From Parafrigoribacterium mesophilum (GTDB lineage Bacteria > Actinomycetota > Actinomycetes > Actinomycetales > Microbacteriaceae), in assembly GCF_039652555.1 (NCBI RefSeq), contig NZ_JBDJAF010000003.1, forward strand, positions 238,084 to 302,083: 64,000 nt of DNA, written 5' to 3'. The position numbers and the translations under genes were made by a program. Below the pieces are notes generated by a model. That model ran no database searches, was not told where the DNA came from, and saw only the letters and a list, made by a program, of their open reading frames with translations. Shown piece by piece: positions 32,988 to 41,593 of the stretch (position 1 is the first letter of the stretch; every line of letters begins with the position of its first letter).

Positions 32988-35987
32988 ATGGTGAAATCAT
33001 CGGTAGCCAGCCCGACCATGATCGGTCGAGACCGAGAACTTCGGATGCTTCGCGCCACGCTCGACGAAGCGATCGAGGGCAGTCCTCGCGCCGTCGTGGT
33101 GGCCGGCGAGGCAGGAATCGGTAAGACGCGCCTGCTCTCCGAATTCGAGGCCGAGTCCGGCGCGCGGGCGCGCATCCTGGTGGGCAACTGCGTGGACCTC
33201 GGCGCCGGCGCGGTGCCATACGCCCCGATCACGGCGATGATCCGTACCCTTGTGCGGCAGGCTGGGGCTGACGCGGTGGCCGCCGCCGCGGGTCCCGGCC
33301 GGGGCGCGCTTGCCGTATTGCTGCCGGAGTTGCGCGACACGCTGCACCCGGATGCCGCCGACTCCGGTTCGGAGCGGCCCGGCGTTGCTCCGGTGCACGA
33401 AGTGATCGCGGTGCTGCTGGAGAATTTTGCCCGCGAGCACCCGATTGTGGCCATCTTCGAGGACCTGCACTGGGTCGACAGCGCCACACTAGCGGTGCTG
33501 CGTTTCTTGCTTCGCGCCCTGTCCGATGGCCGGATCATGATCGTGCTCAGCTACCGAAGCGACGACGTGGACCGAGCTCACCCGCTGCGAACCTTCCTGT
33601 CGGAGATCGACAGGGCCCGGCTGGCCAGACGTGTGGACCTCGCACGTCTCAACCGCCCGCAGGTGTTCCAGTTGGCCGGTGACATTTTCGATCAGACGCT
33701 CGACCCGGACACCCTGGAGCGGGTGTACGACCGCAGCGACGGCGTGCCGTTCTTCGTCGAGGAACTAGTGGGCCTGAACGTGGAGTGCGGCTGCGACACC
33801 GATGCATTACCGGACTCCCTGAGGAACCTCCTCCTGGCCCGGTACGAGCGGCTCTCGGACCCCGCCCAGCGCCTGCTGCGTCTTCTTTCCGCCGGCGGTG
33901 TGAGCGTCTCGCATGAATTGTTGACGGCGGTGCACGACGGCGATCCGGCCGAGTTGGATGCTGCGGCCCGGGAGGCAGTGCTCGCCAACGTCCTGGTCGC
34001 CGAAGAGACCCGCTACAGCTTCCGTCATGCTTTGGTGCGTGAGGCGATCCATACCGACCTGCTTCCCGGCGAGCGCGGCAGGTTCCACACCGCCTACGCT
34101 CAGGCGCTTGAGTCGGAGATCCAACCGGAGTGCTGCTCTTCTGAGATTGCCGAGCACTGGTTCGCGGCGCACAACCAGGCCAAGGCCTTCCCGGCGGCGC
34201 TGGCCGCGATGGAGGACGCGCGGGTCTCCTACGCCTACGGAGACGCCGCCGCGATGGGCGAACGCGCACTGGACCTGTGGCAGCAGTTGCCCGACGCCGA
34301 ACGCATTGCCGGGATGTCCCACGTCGACCTGCTGGCCAAGACGGCTTCCGCGCTGCGTAACGCCGGTGACGATGAACGTTCCTTGGCCATGGTGGATGTG
34401 GCGCTCGACGAGGCCGAGGGCGACACGTCAGCGCCCCTCAATACGGTTCGCTTCGCCCGATTGCTTCGGGACAAGGCGTACTATCTGGCCAACATGGCCC
34501 TTCCGGGGTCGATCCCGCTTCTGGAGCAAGCACTCGAACTTGTGCCAGAAGGCGTGGACGAGGTCCTCCGAGGCACCCTGTTGAATACGCTCGCCGCCCG
34601 TCTGATGGTGAGGTCCGAACTGGACCGGGCCATTGACCTCGCCGATCAAGCACTTCAGCTGGCGCGGTCCATCGACTCACCGGGGCAGGCTTCGATCGCC
34701 GCGAACCTCGCCGGCCTGTCGCGCGCCCTCCGCGGCGAGATCGCGGCCGGGACCGCGCAGCTCGACTCGGCGAAAGAGCTCGCTCAAGGCGACCCGGCTG
34801 CGCTGCTGCGCTACCGCGTGAACGCCTCGGATCTCCGGTTCCACTTGGGCCGATTCGACGAGGCGCTGCAGTTGGCTGAGGAGGGCATCGCCCGTGCCAG
34901 GGCGCTGGGCGTGGAGCGGTCCTCGGGGGTGATCCTGACCTCCAACGCCGTGGACCCGCTGCTGGCGCTGGGGCAGTGGGACCGGGCCGGTGCCCTCATT
35001 GATCGCGCACGGGCCCTGGCGCCGCCTCCGGCGTTCCGGGTCTACTTACAGCGCGCGAAACTGTGGCTGCTGCTATGGCGCGGTGAGGCGGAGACCGCCG
35101 CGCGTACCTACCGCGGCTGGCGTTCCTCTATGTCGATGCAGACGACGTCGATGCAGACGATGTCGATGCAGACGACGTCGGTGCAGAGTGGTACCGCGGC
35201 AACGGGCACCGAGACGCAGACCCTGCTGGGCACGGCGCGCGTGCTGGCCGAGCTCGCGCTCGCGCAGGGTGATCTCGATGAAGCCTGGACGCAGGCGTCG
35301 CTGCTGTTTGCCGATGACCACCCGGTGTTGCCACCCTATGATTTGCCCCTGCTCAGCGTGGCAGCCGCAGTGGTGGCGCGTAAGCGCACCGTGTCGAACG
35401 CTGCCGCGGCCGAAGGGTGGGATCCGTCGGCCGACGAAGCGTCGGTGCGGGCGCTGCTGGAGAGGGAACGGTTCTGGCCGACCTGGGAGGTCTGGTCGGC
35501 GCTCGTCGATGCGGAGCTGGGCGGAGACGGTACCGGCAACTCCGTGCCCGAATGGCGCCGTGCCCTGCTCGGTGCCCAGCGCGGCCCGGCGCACCTGCGA
35601 CCGTACGCCCTGTATCGGCTGGGCCAGGCGCTGGTCGCCACCGGCGATCGGGCGCAGGCGGCCGAGACCCTGCGGGAAGCCTCCGCAGCAGCTGAGTTAC
35701 TGGGTGCCGGCTTGATCACTTCCCGTGTGGCCGCGTTCGTCGAACGCGCCGGTTTGGCGCTCACCGACCCCGCGGTGTCACGATCGACGGACGGTGCGGA
35801 GCTCACCGCCCGTGAGGTACAGGTGCTTGAGCTGATCGCGCAGGGCCTGAGCAACCGGCAGATCGGCGAAAAGCTGTTCATCAGTGCCAAAACAGCGTCC
35901 GTGCACGTGTCGGCGATCCTGAGGAAACTCGGTGCGGCCAGCCGCACCGAGGCGGCATTCCTGGCGTCGCACGAGTTCGCCCACTAA
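32988..35987 (+). CDS. LuxR-family ATPase regulator (LAL type)
   Basis: Large regulator (999 aa from ATG 32988; GTG 32955 is the longest start). The N-terminal AAA/STAND ATPase domain has Walker A GEAGIGKT (about 40-47) and Walker B IVAIFEDLHW. A long helical, TPR-like middle follows. The C-terminal LuxR helix-turn-helix (about the last 60 residues) is ELTAREVQVLELIAQGLSNRQIGEKLFISAKTASVHV. Such LAL proteins integrate an inducer signal and ATP to activate nearby genes. A 15-bp repeat at 35136-35180 encodes MQT(T/M)S units in the middle region. The target is unknown; it is flanked by the small coiled-coil gene and a ferredoxin-reductase-like gene. Confidence 0.87.
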   Translation: MVKSSVASPTMIGRDRELRMLRATLDEAIEGSPRAVVVAGEAGIGKTRLLSEFEAESGARARILVGNCVDLGAGAVPYAPITAMIRTLVRQAGADAVAAAAGPGRGALAVLLPELRDTLHPDAADSGSERPGVAPVHEVIAVLLENFAREHPIVAIFEDLHWVDSATLAVLRFLLRALSDGRIMIVLSYRSDDVDRAHPLRTFLSEIDRARLARRVDLARLNRPQVFQLAGDIFDQTLDPDTLERVYDRSDGVPFFVEELVGLNVECGCDTDALPDSLRNLLLARYERLSDPAQRLLRLLSAGGVSVSHELLTAVHDGDPAELDAAAREAVLANVLVAEETRYSFRHALVREAIHTDLLPGERGRFHTAYAQALESEIQPECCSSEIAEHWFAAHNQAKAFPAALAAMEDARVSYAYGDAAAMGERALDLWQQLPDAERIAGMSHVDLLAKTASALRNAGDDERSLAMVDVALDEAEGDTSAPLNTVRFARLLRDKAYYLANMALPGSIPLLEQALELVPEGVDEVLRGTLLNTLAARLMVRSELDRAIDLADQALQLARSIDSPGQASIAANLAGLSRALRGEIAAGTAQLDSAKELAQGDPAALLRYRVNASDLRFHLGRFDEALQLAEEGIARARALGVERSSGVILTSNAVDPLLALGQWDRAGALIDRARALAPPPAFRVYLQRAKLWLLLWRGEAETAARTYRGWRSSMSMQTTSMQTMSMQTTSVQSGTAATGTETQTLLGTARVLAELALAQGDLDEAWTQASLLFADDHPVLPPYDLPLLSVAAAVVARKRTVSNAAAAEGWDPSADEASVRALLERERFWPTWEVWSALVDAELGGDGTGNSVPEWRRALLGAQRGPAHLRPYALYRLGQALVATGDRAQAAETLREASAAAELLGAGLITSRVAAFVERAGLALTDPAVSRSTDGAELTAREVQVLELIAQGLSNRQIGEKLFISAKTASVHVSAILRKLGAASRTEAAFLASHEFAH
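35136..35180 (+). repeat. 15-bp in-frame tandem repeat in the LuxR-type gene
   Basis: Three full copies of ATGCAGACGACGTCG (one with a C-to-T change), with partial units on both sides, encode repeated MQT(T/M)S. The unit keeps the frame, so copy-number change would alter protein length without disrupting it. Confidence 0.85.
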
Positions 35988-36007
35988 CGGCGGCTACACT
36001 CGGGAAC

Positions 36008-37234
36008 ATGGGGCGCACCTTCGTCATCGTCGGCGCAGGTTTGGCAGGTGCCACGGCAGCCGGAGCGTTGCGCACCCAAGGCCACACCGGGCGGATCGTG
36101 CTCATCGGAGCCGAGAGCGAATTCCCCTACGACCGACTGCCGCTGTCGAAGGACTACCTGAAGGACAGGTCCGAAAAGGCGAAACTCTACCTCCACCCGC
36201 AGCGGTGGTACTCCGATCAGAACATCGAGTTACGCCGGGGCTGCTGCGTCACGGCCATCGACCGCGCCACCCATGACGTGGTTCTCCGCACCGGCGAGCG
36301 GGTCGGGTACGACAAGCTGTTGCTGGCGACGGGAGCTTCTGTGCGCCGGCTGAATGTTCCCGGCGACCAGCTGCACGGTGTGCTGTACCTGCGGAATATC
36401 GCGGATTGCGAGGCGATCAAGGCGGCCTTTGCCACGGCCGGACGCGTGGTGATCATCGGCGCCGGGTGGGTCGGTCTGGAGACCGCCGTCGCGGCCCGTC
36501 TGGCCGGATGCGACGTCACGGTGCTCGGCGCGGGCGACCTGCCACTGGCGAAGCCGCTCGGCCATCAGGTCGCCGGAATCTATGCCGCCCTGCATCGTCG
36601 CCACGGTGTGCGATTCCAACTGGGCGTCGCCGTGGCAGAGCTCACCGGGGACGGTGGTCGAGTCACCGGCGTGCGCCTGGCCGACGGAGCGTTCATCGGC
36701 GCCGACGTGGTCATCGTGGGGATCGGTGCCGTGGCGAACACCGCGCTGGCAGAAGGCTGCGGCCTCGTGACCGACGATGGCGTGGTCGTCGACGAGCACC
36801 TTGCCACGGCCGACCCTGACATCTTCGCAGCAGGGGACGTGGCCAGTTGCTTCCACCCGAGCCTGGGCATCCACCTGCGCTTGGGGCACTGGTCGGCGGC
36901 CAGGAAGCAGCCGCCGGTGGCAGCGGCCGGCATGATGGGCCGGGCGCCCGTCTACGACAACGTTCCCTATTTCTTCTCCGACCAATACGAGTTGGGCATG
37001 GAGTATCTGGGCTACGTGCCGCCCGATACCGCCGCCGAGGTCGTCGTCCGTGGTGACCTGGCGACGGGCAGATTCATCGTGTTCTGGCTGGCCGGCGAAC
37101 GGGTGCTCGCGGGAATGAACGTGAACATCTGGCACCTCACCGCCGCCATTCGTGCCCTGGTGAGCTCCGGCGCCCGGGTGGATCGTTCCAAGCTGGCCGA
37201 TCCGGCGGTGCCATTGGGCGAGGTGTCCGCCTAA
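36008..37234 (+). CDS. NAD(P)H:ferredoxin reductase-like FAD oxidoreductase
   Basis: FAD/NAD(P)H reductase (408 aa) of the type serving Rieske dioxygenases and P450s (rhodocoxin/putidaredoxin reductase family). It has an FAD motif VGAGLAGATAAGAL at the N-terminus, YDRLPLSKDYL, NAD motif IIGAGWVGLETA near residue 155, and the FAD-binding TADPDIFAAGDVA. The C-terminal reductase domain ends with FWLAGERVLAGMNVN. No ferredoxin, Rieske oxygenase or P450 gene is adjacent, so its electron acceptor is encoded elsewhere or it has another role. It overlaps by a few bases the convergent dehydrogenase remnant. Confidence 0.87.
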   Translation: MGRTFVIVGAGLAGATAAGALRTQGHTGRIVLIGAESEFPYDRLPLSKDYLKDRSEKAKLYLHPQRWYSDQNIELRRGCCVTAIDRATHDVVLRTGERVGYDKLLLATGASVRRLNVPGDQLHGVLYLRNIADCEAIKAAFATAGRVVIIGAGWVGLETAVAARLAGCDVTVLGAGDLPLAKPLGHQVAGIYAALHRRHGVRFQLGVAVAELTGDGGRVTGVRLADGAFIGADVVIVGIGAVANTALAEGCGLVTDDGVVVDEHLATADPDIFAAGDVASCFHPSLGIHLRLGHWSAARKQPPVAAAGMMGRAPVYDNVPYFFSDQYELGMEYLGYVPPDTAAEVVVRGDLATGRFIVFWLAGERVLAGMNVNIWHLTAAIRALVSSGARVDRSKLADPAVPLGEVSA

Positions 37235-37680
37235 CCCAGATGGAGTGCGACGCCGGCCACCGATCCTTCGGCCAGTGCGTCCTCCAACGCAGACTCGTCG
37301 ATCACGCCGGCGCTGCCGGCGTCCAGCACGACGGCGTCGAAGCGCATCCGGGCGATCCTCTCCGCATCGATCATCCCCCTGGTCTTTTCCGTCAGCGGCA
37401 GGGCGAGGACGACCGCGTGCGCAACCGGCAGCAAATCGCCCAAGAAGCGCGACGTGCGGATCTCATCAACGTAGGGCAGGTCCGTCTGGCCGAGCCGGTT
37501 CACCGCGAGCACCCGCATCCCCTCAGCCTTGGCCGATTGCGCGACCCGACTTCCCACCGCACCCAGCCCGACGACGAGCATGGTGCGGCCGGAAAGCCCG
37601 GCCGGCGTGAGGGCCAGCAGGCGGGTCATCACGGACTCCGCCAGCGCGGTGTCGTGACTGTCCGCGGCTGCCGCCGTCGG
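37231..37680 (-). pseudogene. Remnant of a D-isomer-specific 2-hydroxyacid dehydrogenase
   Basis: The frame encodes the NAD-binding core of this family: an HDTALAESVM block, GRTMLVVGLGAVGSRVAQSAKAEG (GxGxxG), and VVLALPLTEKTRGMIDAE. It lacks the N-terminal substrate domain (the frame runs, without a family-type start, into the dioxygenase stop) and ends after GVALHLG, before the usual C-terminal part. About 150 residues are left of some 310-330. A GTG at 37632 could give a 133-residue product, but a working enzyme is unlikely. It lies at the end of the galB-galD-dioxygenase operon and may mark a deletion. Confidence 0.7.
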
Positions 37681-37682
37681 CG

Positions 37683-38666
37683 CTACCGTTGGGCTGCCGA
37701 ATCGCCCGCGACGACAGGTGTGCCGTGGGTGTGGAACGACTCGATGGTCTTCAATCCCCAGGCCTGCCCCTTCGCCCGTTCCTCGGGCGACCAGGTGACC
37801 GGCTCCCAGTCGGGGGCGAGGATCAGCCTGGCACCGGGGTTGTGCAGCTCGATCCGGTTGCCGCCCGGCTCCCAGACGTAAAGGAAGAATCCCTGCTGGA
37901 TGGTGTGCTTATGCGGGCCGGTCTCGATGTAGACGCCGGCTTCCAGGAACACGTCGGCCGCCCGCAGGATGTCTTCACGAGTGTCGGTGGCGAATGCGAT
38001 GTGGTGCAGGCGGCCCTGCGCCCCCAGCCAGTCCTTCGTGTAGACCAAGTCATAGGACTTGTTGCAGACGTTGAACCAGACGCCGTCGTAGCCGCCGTCG
38101 GCCCGGGCGATGCGTTCGGTGCACCGGGCGCCGAGCACGTCGGTGAGGAACGTGCTGACGGCTGCCACCTCCCGAGTGAGGTAGTTCACGTGATCGAGTC
38201 GGCGAACGTTGGCGCCGCGCCCGGGGAACGCTGCCGCCTGGTTCTTCAACGCCGGGGAGTCCGAGGCGTCAGCCTGATACCGGTCCACCTCCCAATACAC
38301 TCCCATCGGATGCCCATCGGGATCGTCGAAGAGGTACGTCGGGCCGAGGCCGTGCTCGCTATCGCTGTATCCCTGTCCGAATCCGGTCGGCTCGATCAGG
38401 TTGACCAGCCGCTCCAGTGCCTGCGGGCTGGCTGCGCGCAGATAGGTGCGGCCAACGCCCGCCTGCTCGCGCTGAGTGAGTTTGATGGTGTAGCTCTGAT
38501 AGTCGTCCCAGGTGTGCAGGTAGATCGAGTCGCCGGCGCGATGCACCTCCCGCAGCGCCATGGAATTGACGAAGAAGTCCCTGCTGGCCTCCAACGTCGG
38601 TGTGAACATCTCCACGGGTCCGATGTGCGCGATATCGCGCAGACGCTCCGGGCTCGGTTCGGTCAT
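37683..38666 (-). CDS. VOC-type extradiol ring-cleavage dioxygenase (catechol 2,3-dioxygenase-like)
   Basis: Fe(II) extradiol dioxygenase (327 aa) with two VOC modules. Likely metal ligands in the C-terminal module are His159 (LDHVNYL), His221 or His222 (LHHIAFAT) and Glu273 (RIELHN), spaced as in XylE. ATG 38666 is preferred, 8 bases after AAAGGAG; it overlaps the galD stop (TGATG). In gallate and protocatechuate 4,5-pathways the ring-cleavage enzyme is normally of the unrelated LigB type, so a VOC enzyme coupled to galB and galD is unusual. Its substrate may be gallate, 3-O-methylgallate or another catechol; not decided by sequence. Confidence 0.88.
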   Translation of the reverse strand: MTEPSPERLRDIAHIGPVEMFTPTLEASRDFFVNSMALREVHRAGDSIYLHTWDDYQSYTIKLTQREQAGVGRTYLRAASPQALERLVNLIEPTGFGQGYSDSEHGLGPTYLFDDPDGHPMGVYWEVDRYQADASDSPALKNQAAAFPGRGANVRRLDHVNYLTREVAAVSTFLTDVLGARCTERIARADGGYDGVWFNVCNKSYDLVYTKDWLGAQGRLHHIAFATDTREDILRAADVFLEAGVYIETGPHKHTIQQGFFLYVWEPGGNRIELHNPGARLILAPDWEPVTWSPEERAKGQAWGLKTIESFHTHGTPVVAGDSAAQR

Positions 38667-39781
38667 CAAAACACTCCTTTTGGGTCTCGCGGTTCTGGGT
38701 CTCGCGGCCAGACGAGGCCGTCGAATAGTTTCCGCGCGGTGCGGATCACCGCGCTGCGGCGGAGCGAACTGGCGACGCCGGTGCCGGTCAACTGTGCTTC
38801 CACGTCGAAAAAGCCGGTCGGGTGCTCGATACGCAGGGCCGACGATTCTGGGTCGGCTGAGTCGGAGTCGAGGTCCTGCGCCGCCACCGAACCTGGCAAC
38901 AACGCACCGGCAGCAACCGAAATGGCACCGACGACCCCGATCGAGGTGTGCACCCGATGGGGGATGAAGGTCCGGGTGCAGATCGCCCCGCCCGCCCGCG
39001 GCGGTGCCACCAGCGACATCTTCGGCACGGTGGCGTCGCGCACGTCGCCGAGGCCCATCGCCGGGCCGGCGAGGAGTCGGATCTCCTCCACTTTCCCGGT
39101 CAGGGCGGCGTTCGCCTCCAGGTCTTTGGGGGACTCGTAGCCGGTGATGCCCAGGTCCTGTGCACGCAGCAGCACGACCGGCATCCCGGCATCCACGCAG
39201 GTGACCTCGATGCCGGCGAAGCGGTTGCGCACCGCACCGGTGGGCAGCAATGGTGCGCTGGCCGCCGGGAATTCCAGGGGCACGGAGGCGGCACTAAATG
39301 GTGCTCCCGAGATCATGACGTCGCCCGAGTAGCTCACCCGGCCATGGGGAGTCTGCACCCGGGCGGTGGCGGTGGAGCCCGAACCGTTGAGGATGCGGAT
39401 GCGAACCTCCGTCGTCTCACCGGCGACGCCGACCAGGCCTCGTTCGATCGCGAACGGGGCAACACCGGCAAGAAGGTTGCCGCAGGTTTGCTGATCGCCG
39501 ACCAGTGGTTCGTCGACGTGAACCTGGAGGAACAGGTAATCGATGTCGGTCTCGGGGTCGGCTGATCGGCTGATCACCGCCACCTTGCTGGTCAGCGGGT
39601 GTGCGCCGCCGATCCCGTCGATTTGCCGCGGGTCAGGCGATCCCATGATCCGAAGCAGCAGGTCGTCCCGCACGGCGGGATCCGAGGGGAGATCACCGGC
39701 GAGAAAATAGGCTCCCTTCGAGGTGCCGCCCCGCATCACCATGCATCGGACGCCGTCGGGCGCCAGAACCGGTGTCGTCAT
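38666..39781 (-). CDS. galD: 4-oxalomesaconate tautomerase-like protein (PrpF family)
   Basis: PrpF-fold protein (371 aa) with the family blocks MRGGTSKGAYFLAGDLP, QIDGIGGAHPLTSKVAVI, QQTCGNLLAGVAPFAIERG and PHRVHTSIGVVGAISVA. GalD of Pseudomonas converts the keto and enol forms of 4-oxalomesaconate in gallate degradation. The adjacent galB-like hydratase supports this rather than aconitate isomerisation. ATG 39781 overlaps the galB stop; the frame stays open upstream only inside galB. The C-terminus carries a short repeat of RDPEPRDPKG. Confidence 0.85.
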   Translation of the reverse strand: MTTPVLAPDGVRCMVMRGGTSKGAYFLAGDLPSDPAVRDDLLLRIMGSPDPRQIDGIGGAHPLTSKVAVISRSADPETDIDYLFLQVHVDEPLVGDQQTCGNLLAGVAPFAIERGLVGVAGETTEVRIRILNGSGSTATARVQTPHGRVSYSGDVMISGAPFSAASVPLEFPAASAPLLPTGAVRNRFAGIEVTCVDAGMPVVLLRAQDLGITGYESPKDLEANAALTGKVEEIRLLAGPAMGLGDVRDATVPKMSLVAPPRAGGAICTRTFIPHRVHTSIGVVGAISVAAGALLPGSVAAQDLDSDSADPESSALRIEHPTGFFDVEAQLTGTGVASSLRRSAVIRTARKLFDGLVWPRDPEPRDPKGVF

Positions 39782-40509
39782 GACAGTTCCGTGGTGACCT
39801 GGGGGTACACCCGCTCGTACGCTTCCGCGTACGCGTGCACCGGCAACCCGAGATTCGGCCCGCTGTTCCGCTTGGCCTGCACCCCCCGCCGACGACCCAG
39901 GTCGCTGTAGTACTCGACGAGGTGGCTTTGCGCAGGCAGGCTGTGCATCGCCGCCAGCTTCGCCTCCCACACCGAGGTGATGTCGAGAAGGACATTCGGC
40001 ACGAAACCGCACACCTCGCTCTGATGCGGTTCGAAACAAAAGATCGGCGGTGCCCCCAACACGTCACCGGGGCCTTCCACACCGACCGCCTGAGCCAGAA
40101 TGCGTGCCTTCCGGGCGATCTCGCTGGCGGCGACGTGGTCCACGTTGTACGGGTCCAGTGCCGAATGGGACAGCACGACATCCGGCTGCAACTCGCGGTA
40201 CAGGTCGACCAGTTGTTGCACCAGCTCGGGAGTTTCGTTCAGGGGATAGTCGCCGGCGTCAAAGAACCGCACCTCGGCGCCCAACACCTTCGCCGCCGCC
40301 TCCCCTTCTGACCGGCGGACGGCCTTTACTTCGTCCAACGACTTTCCGGCCCGCCACAAGCTCGCGGACTCCCCGCGTTCGCCGAAGCTCAAGCACGCGA
40401 TGACGGCTCGTCCACCGTTCTGAGCGGTCAACGCCAAAGCGCCCCCCGCGCGCCACACGAAGTCGCCGGGATGCGCGGTGACGGCGAGCACCGTCGTCGA
40501 TGGTGTCAC
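39778..40509 (-). CDS. galB: 4-oxalomesaconate hydratase-like PIG-L-family protein
   Basis: Zinc enzyme (243 aa) of the LmbE/PIG-L family. The motif AHPGDF gives His13 and Asp16, with His125 as third ligand (HSALDPYNVDH). The VWRAGGALAL and CLSFGERGESASLWRAGKS blocks are those of the GalB 4-oxalomesaconate hydratases, not of sugar deacetylases. GTG 40509 has AAGGAGG 6 bases upstream. It is first in the galB-galD-dioxygenase operon, from a promoter at 40558-40586. The following aldolase (galC/ligK) is not in the window. Confidence 0.87.
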   Translation of the reverse strand: MTPSTTVLAVTAHPGDFVWRAGGALALTAQNGGRAVIACLSFGERGESASLWRAGKSLDEVKAVRRSEGEAAAKVLGAEVRFFDAGDYPLNETPELVQQLVDLYRELQPDVVLSHSALDPYNVDHVAASEIARKARILAQAVGVEGPGDVLGAPPIFCFEPHQSEVCGFVPNVLLDITSVWEAKLAAMHSLPAQSHLVEYYSDLGRRRGVQAKRNSGPNLGLPVHAYAEAYERVYPQVTTELS

Positions 40510-40557
40510 AGGGAGCCTCCTTGGTCCGAAGCAAGCACGAATGTTTGCCCCGCTCCA

Positions 40558-40586
40558 ACATTAGGGACTCGCAGGATAATTGTCAG
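40558..40586 (-). promoter_or_regulatory. Candidate promoter of the galB-galD-dioxygenase operon
   Basis: On the minus strand CTGACA (40581-40586), 17-bp spacer, TAATGT (40558-40563). It lies in the 105-bp gap between the LysR gene and galB and gives a leader of about 40 bases. Confidence 0.5.
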
Positions 40587-40614
40587 CATACGAACGAATG
40601 GCCTTGTCTTTTTG

Positions 40615-41517
40615 TCAGTCGGAAGTGAGGTCGCGCAGCCACGCGGCGAGGGTGCCGATGGCCTCGGAGTCGTTATCGCCGGAGCGTTGGACCAGTCCGA
40701 TCTCCGCGCGTGCCGCCGGACGATCCAGCCGAACCGGGACGAGCGGGCTGGCCAGGGCGCCTGGCCGCGCGTATTTCGGGACGAACGTGGCAACCACTCC
40801 CAATCCGGCCCCTGCCGCGAGCACTCGAGCCTGCAGTCCGTCGATTTCGAGCACCGAGTGGTCTCCGGTGAGACCGCTCTCGCGGAGTTTCTCCAGGTAA
40901 TAGACCGATTCGATGCCCGTGGCGGGGGCGGTGATCAAGCCGACTTTTGCGATCTCCTCTGGAGCGACGCTGTCCTTGGTGCCCAGTGGGTGATCGCGCG
41001 GCACGAAGAACATCAGTTCCGCCGTGTGCAGAAGCTCGAACCTCGCATCCACCGGAAGATGCCAATTGATCACGTAGGCGATGTCCAGTTGGCGGTCGAG
41101 CACCGCTTGGGCGGTGCTGCCGCTGTGACCGAAGCGAAGGGACAGCATCGTGTCGGGATGCGATCGCAGGAACGGAGCAATCGCCTGGAGGAGGAAATAC
41201 TCCTGTTCGAACGCGAGGCTGGCGCCCAGCCGCACGCGTCCGCCCCTGCCTTGTTTGAGGTCATTCAAGGCATGGACCAGTGACTCCTGCTCGGCCAACA
41301 TGAGCAGCGCCGACCGGTAGACCTCGTGTCCTGCTGCGGTGAGGTGAATTGCACCCTGCTCGTAGACGAGGAGGTCGGCCTGCAGTGCCTTCTGCAACTC
41401 CCCGATGTGATGCGAGACCGTGGACTGCCCCAGGTGCAGGTGGCGAGCCGCGGCCGAGTAGCCGTTGCGATCGACGACGGTGACGAAGACCAGAAGGCGG
41501 AACAATTCCAAATTCAC
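40615..41517 (-). CDS. LysR-family transcriptional regulator
   Basis: LysR regulator (300 aa): N-terminal winged helix (FRLLVFVTVVDRNGYSAAARHLHLGQSTVSHHIGELQKAL) and a C-terminal effector-binding domain. GTG start at 41517. It is upstream of and co-directional with galB-galD-dioxygenase, its probable target; LysR proteins of this kind sense aromatic acids or pathway intermediates. The effector is unknown. The next gene on the same strand upstream is the binding-protein-like gene at 41594. Confidence 0.87.
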   Translation of the reverse strand: MNLELFRLLVFVTVVDRNGYSAAARHLHLGQSTVSHHIGELQKALQADLLVYEQGAIHLTAAGHEVYRSALLMLAEQESLVHALNDLKQGRGGRVRLGASLAFEQEYFLLQAIAPFLRSHPDTMLSLRFGHSGSTAQAVLDRQLDIAYVINWHLPVDARFELLHTAELMFFVPRDHPLGTKDSVAPEEIAKVGLITAPATGIESVYYLEKLRESGLTGDHSVLEIDGLQARVLAAGAGLGVVATFVPKYARPGALASPLVPVRLDRPAARAEIGLVQRSGDNDSEAIGTLAAWLRDLTSD

Positions 41518-41593
41518 GCCATGGTCTCCCTCGCCGGCATCGTCTCCCGAACGACCCTATCGGCCGCCGCTCGCCGCCGCCTGTCGTTGTCTT

